A stretch of DNA of 64,000 nucleotides from Cryptomeria japonica (Eukaryota > Streptophyta > Pinopsida > Cupressales > Cupressaceae), in the NCBI RefSeq assembly GCF_030272615.1, contig NC_081409.1, forward strand, positions 208,181,190 to 208,245,189, read 5' to 3'. Positions 60,674 to 64,000 of the stretch are shown here, piece by piece. Under the pieces are notes generated by a model, which saw only the letters and a list, made by a program, of their open reading frames with translations, did no database searches and had not been told where the DNA came from. The translations under genes were made by a program, and so were the position numbers. Each line of letters begins with the position of its first letter. Position 1 is the stretch's first letter.

Positions 60674-61795
60674 TGTACTGTCAAAAATTGCATACCCCTT
60701 TGTAATTTGACCTACATATTTTGTAACCACTTTGGTGTCCATTCCCCTAGCACCTAAGTAGGATCACTTCAGCCCTTGTATCAATATTTTCCCTCTCAGA
60801 ATGCTCAAGACCCCATTTCAATAGCTACCCTTCAGCTATTGTTTCTTGTTAGCCATGTGTCTCCCTTGTCTCCTATTGTTTTTGAGCATGATTCGTTTGG
60901 ACCCTAGCATGTCGTATGGATGTCCCCACGTAGTGCATTTGTCTTGTGACATCTTAACATTTGAATGTCAGTTCTGAGCATGCCTTTTCACTTGTCACTT
61001 GTGCATGCCAGTGGAAACGACTTGAAATCTTCTAGACACCTTGCCAACCCTCTTTTCCCTCCTCTTCTCTCATTTTAAATCCATCTTCTCTTCTCATTGA
61101 GGCTCTCTAGCTTCTCCAATCAATTTCTCTTGGCTCTTGGCTCTCTTGGTTATTCAACCTCTCCTGGCTCTTGCTACAACACTCTCAAGGTCTCATAGTA
61201 TTCTTTTGAAACTCTCTTGGCTTTCTAAAGCCTCCTTGGTAACATCTATCTATTTATCCTATCTTTGAGCATCTTAAGATTTATCACATCCCTCTTCTAT
61301 CATTTATAATTTATCATTTATCATATCTTGCATTTATTTTATTTATCTTTTATTCTATCAATCTATCTGGCTGTCTGTGGAGGTGGAAACACCAAAATAG
61401 GGATTTGACTGAGTCAAGTCCCCAAGCAGCCCCAAACATTTTTCCTTTTTGTCTTGTGTGTAGATTGCATTAGAGAAGATTCATTTGGTTGGAGGTTTCA
61501 TATCGTGGACCGGTTGTGAGATCATCTTCTTCCTTTCCTTTGTGGCTTTCATTTCATTTATATAATTGTTTTACATTCTTTTAAATACATGTATTGCATT
61601 TAAATTAATCTAAAACACATATCTATTACATTGTGCCCTTCTGTGCGAACTCTGCATTTTGTCCAAACAATAAGCTAGCGCATCGCGCTATTGTCCATAA
61701 TCTATGTGTTCGTCTTTGTGCAGAGAGCTATCAGAGGACATACAAAGACAATACATATTGAGTGGAGAGGTCAGTTAGTGAATCTTCGAGAGGTT
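60674..61795 (+). repeat. 3' LTR of the 6.4-kb element, end lost in microsatellite
   Basis: Aligns with 55410 onward to TCGAGAGGTT. The last 35 or so bases of the LTR, present in the 5' copy, are replaced by TATG repeats. Confidence 0.85.
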
Positions 61796-62202
61796 ATATA
61801 TGTCTGTATATATATGTATATATGTATATATATATGTATATGTATATATATGTGTGTGTGTGTATGTATGTATATATATGTATGTGTATATATATATGTA
61901 TATATATACACATACATACATAAATATATATGTGTGTTTGTGTGTATGTACACACACACACACACATATATATATGTATGTATATGTATGTATATAAACA
62001 TACATATATACAAATATACATATATACACATATACACATATACACATATACACATATACACATATATGTGTATATGTGTATATGTGTGTATATATGTATA
62101 TATGTATATATATTTATAAATGTATATATGTGTATATATGTATATATGTATATATATGTATATATGTATAAATATATATATATATGTATATTTATATATG
62201 TA

Positions 62203-62258
<56 letters not shown>
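61796..62258. repeat. TATG/TATA/TG microsatellite, right piece
   Basis: About 460 bp of TATATG, CACATA and (TG)n words, ending in a run of TG. Many overlapping six-frame translations here are artefacts. Confidence 0.95.
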
Positions 62259-62330
62259 AATGAGTGGTAAAGGTGTTGTATCTTGGCCCAATTTTGGGCA
62301 TATTTTTGCAATCACATATATATGTATATA

Positions 62331-63541
62331 TGTTGGTCATTTAGTGGAATTGATTATGTGTTACATTGATGTTTTGTCATTGATTTCAACACTAGTCATT
62401 TGGATGCTTTGCCGGCACCCTCGTGGTCCCGATAGGATGAGCGGTTTCTGGTTAACTTGGATTTGGCATGATCTGGGAGGCTCCAGTATAATCTAGTGAT
62501 GTAATAAGCATGTTCATGATACTTATACTCATACTTGGTCAGCTGGTTTTGGTCTAGTGATTGGATGTTATCCTGCTTGCTTAGAAGATTGGTTTCTGGT
62601 TTCGGTGAGGGTTTCACCAGTAGAGCTTTTGATGGAGATTTTTAGTGAATTGCATAAGTGGTACCGGTGCAACTTCTGATGGAGTTTCAGGATGTTGTTG
62701 GTGATCATGTTCGAGACTTGGCATTTGGAGATCACTGCTGAAGCGTGTGGACCTATACTTGGTCCCGATTGATCTAGGTTATGGACCGACTTTAATGTAA
62801 TGTGTGGATAGGACCTATTGTATTTATGGGATGTCTTATGTGTTGATGTTACTTGTTTGTTCTAAGGCTGACATGGTTTGTTATTATGTAATTGGTTTAT
62901 TATCTGGTGGCCAACCTGATTGTTAATGGTCGAGGGTTTATATAAATAGATGTAAGATCTCATTGTAGATCATCATGGTTAATGTAAGAGGTCATGGTCA
63001 AGGAATGTAAAGTGCAAATGATATAATATCATTCAGGAAGAGGAGTTGGTTGATTATTGGAGATCAAATTGGTTTTATGTAAGACGGTTTAGTCCTCTAG
63101 TATGGAGCTTAACCGGAATTGTACTTTGGCATAGTAGAATCTATCTTTAGCAGTTCAACACTTCTTTGAATTGTTGTTTGGATTTATATGTAGTCAGTAA
63201 GGCTCCTTTTGTGATGAGCAATATCCTCTAGGTTGTTGGCCTTCCTACAAGTGCAGGCCCATTCATTGTAATTCACATACTTACTACAGAAGTATTATTT
63301 GACTATGGGTAGGCTTCTCACCGTGGTTTTTCCCTTTACCAAGTTTTCCACGTACAAATCTTGGTGTTGTGTGGATTGTTTTTATTCTATGATTACTGTT
63401 TAAATTGTTTAACTTCTACTCTAGTATTATTGTTTTGGGTTCCGGTATTAAACTTTTAATTGTTGAATGTTTCTGTAATCTATGACAATTGATTCACCCC
63501 CCCCCTCTCAGTTGTCTTCTGGTTATCTAAACTGTCTAACA
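62331..63541 (+). repeat. 5' LTR of a Ty1-copia element
   Basis: TGTTGGTCATT to CTGTCTAACA, 1,211 bp, with short TGTT...AACA terminal inversion. Followed by a Met-tRNA primer site and gag. It carries the CGTGGTTTTTCCC...GTTTTCCACG pair at 63322-63352 and a C-run before its end. Confidence 0.85.
62938..62950 (+). promoter_or_regulatory. TATA box of the copia LTR
   Basis: TTTATATAAATAG in the middle of the LTR, a classical plant TATA box. Confidence 0.65.
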
Positions 63542-63543
63542 AT

Positions 63544-63555
63544 TGGTATCAAATC
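63544..63555 (+). other. Primer-binding site of the copia element
   Basis: TGGTATCAAATC, two bases after the LTR end. It matches the start of the initiator-Met tRNA site TGGTATCAGAGC with mismatches near the end. Confidence 0.8.
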
Positions 63556-63599
63556 TTTGGTCCTCTCTACAGAAAGCTTAACCACTTGAGGAAGATCCT

Positions 63600-64000
63600 A
63601 TGGCGACTAACAGTTCAAGTTCATCTAGTTCTTCTGGAGCTATCTTTCAAAGGGATATTTTGAGGCTTGATGGAACAAATTACATACTATGGAAGATTCG
63701 GATGGAGACTCATTTAAGATGTATTGGAAAGGAGATTTGGGAGATCACATAGAATGGTGTCACACCCTATAATCCAGGATCTAGTAATCCTCCTCCGGAA
63801 AACCTAGACAAGGAGCTTGAGAATGATTGTAGAGAAAGAGAAGCCCTCTTGTGTGCACTTTCTGATCAGCAAATAATGGGATTAATAGACAAATCATCTG
63901 GAAAGGCTATATGGGATAATTTGGAGACTCTTAATAAAGGTGACCCTACAGTGAAGATTGCTAAACTTGATGGTTACCAGCTGAGATATGAAAACCTAAA
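63600..64000 (+). pseudogene. Ty1-copia gag, 5' part, runs off the window
   Basis: ATG at 63600 in context CCTATGGCG. Reads MATNSSSSSSSSGAIFQRD, then ILRLDGTNYILWKIRMETHL (the copia gag N-terminal block), a TAG after EIWEIT (probably from CAG), ENDCREREALLCALSDQQIM and SGKAIWDNLETL, still open at the window edge. Without that stop the frame is intact over the visible 133 codons, so this is the youngest-looking coding region here. Confidence 0.82.

Larger units (their letters stand above)
55410..61795 (+). mobile_element. 6.4-kb LTR retrotransposon lacking RT and integrase
   Basis: Matching LTRs (55410-56581 and 60674-61795), a primer site after the first, a polypurine tract before the second, and one decayed frame in between coding a protease, a G-patch-like segment and a zinc-knuckle-like segment. 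No RT, RNase H or integrase sequence is visible, so it must have depended on another element. It is inserted in a microsatellite. Confidence 0.85.

Noticed and set aside
61691-62496. Several long Tyr/Ile/His or Cys/Val frames on both strands
   Set aside because: Microsatellite translations.

Overview
This is a repeat-dominated piece of a large plant nuclear genome. I see LINE, Ty3-gypsy and Ty1-copia retrotransposons, plant mobile domain (PMD) genes, GT-AG introns and very long low-complexity tracts. No housekeeping gene is present. The density of old, decayed LTR elements and a 16.5-kb gypsy element suggest a gymnosperm such as a conifer, but that is inference. Nearly every protein-coding region carries in-frame stops and frameshifts; none is intact over a full domain set.

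Layout. 1-5240: 3' part of a LINE on the + strand (RT, zf-RVT, RNase H), followed by a further 573-codon reading frame whose start overlaps the RNase H stop by 11 nt. 6151-7015: copia-like LTR remnant. 7016-19632: a region I read as the remains of one or more unknown DNA transposons. It holds hairpins and a palindrome cluster (7040-8026), a CT-rich minisatellite with a 500-N gap (8085-10396), gene A (10941-14156, +), a 358-bp tandem repeat of about 7 copies (14399-17024) and the convergent gene B (17757-19632, -, six in-phase exons). Gene A carries motifs of an uncharacterised DDE-nuclease-like family. 19659-36180: a minus-strand Ty3-gypsy element with two LTRs, primer site, gag, protease, G-patch-like segment, truncated RT, RNase H, integrase, an antisense PMD gene and a polypurine tract. 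36181-36719: hairpin and palindromes matching those at 7.0-8.0 kb in inverted orientation.

36720-55110: remnants of copia LTRs, a 217-bp direct repeat with pol III-like boxes, a 1.7-kb segment present twice (38960 and 52120), a solo LTR with a perfect target duplication (41108-42127), and the 3' half of a second PMD-bearing gypsy element (43323-about 47240). 55410-61795: a third LTR element, short and without RT or integrase, sitting inside a TATG/TG microsatellite. 62331-64000: 5' LTR, primer site and start of gag of a copia element that runs off the window.

The most interesting points are: (i) matching inverted hairpin/palindrome sequences at 7-8 kb and 36.4-36.5 kb around two convergent decayed genes of unknown type; (ii) the third reading frame at the LINE 3' end; (iii) an antisense PMD gene next to the polypurine tract in two different gypsy elements, with 21-bp repeat arrays in the leaders of both opposing transcription units of the first element; (iv) a G-patch-like segment in two retroelement polyproteins.
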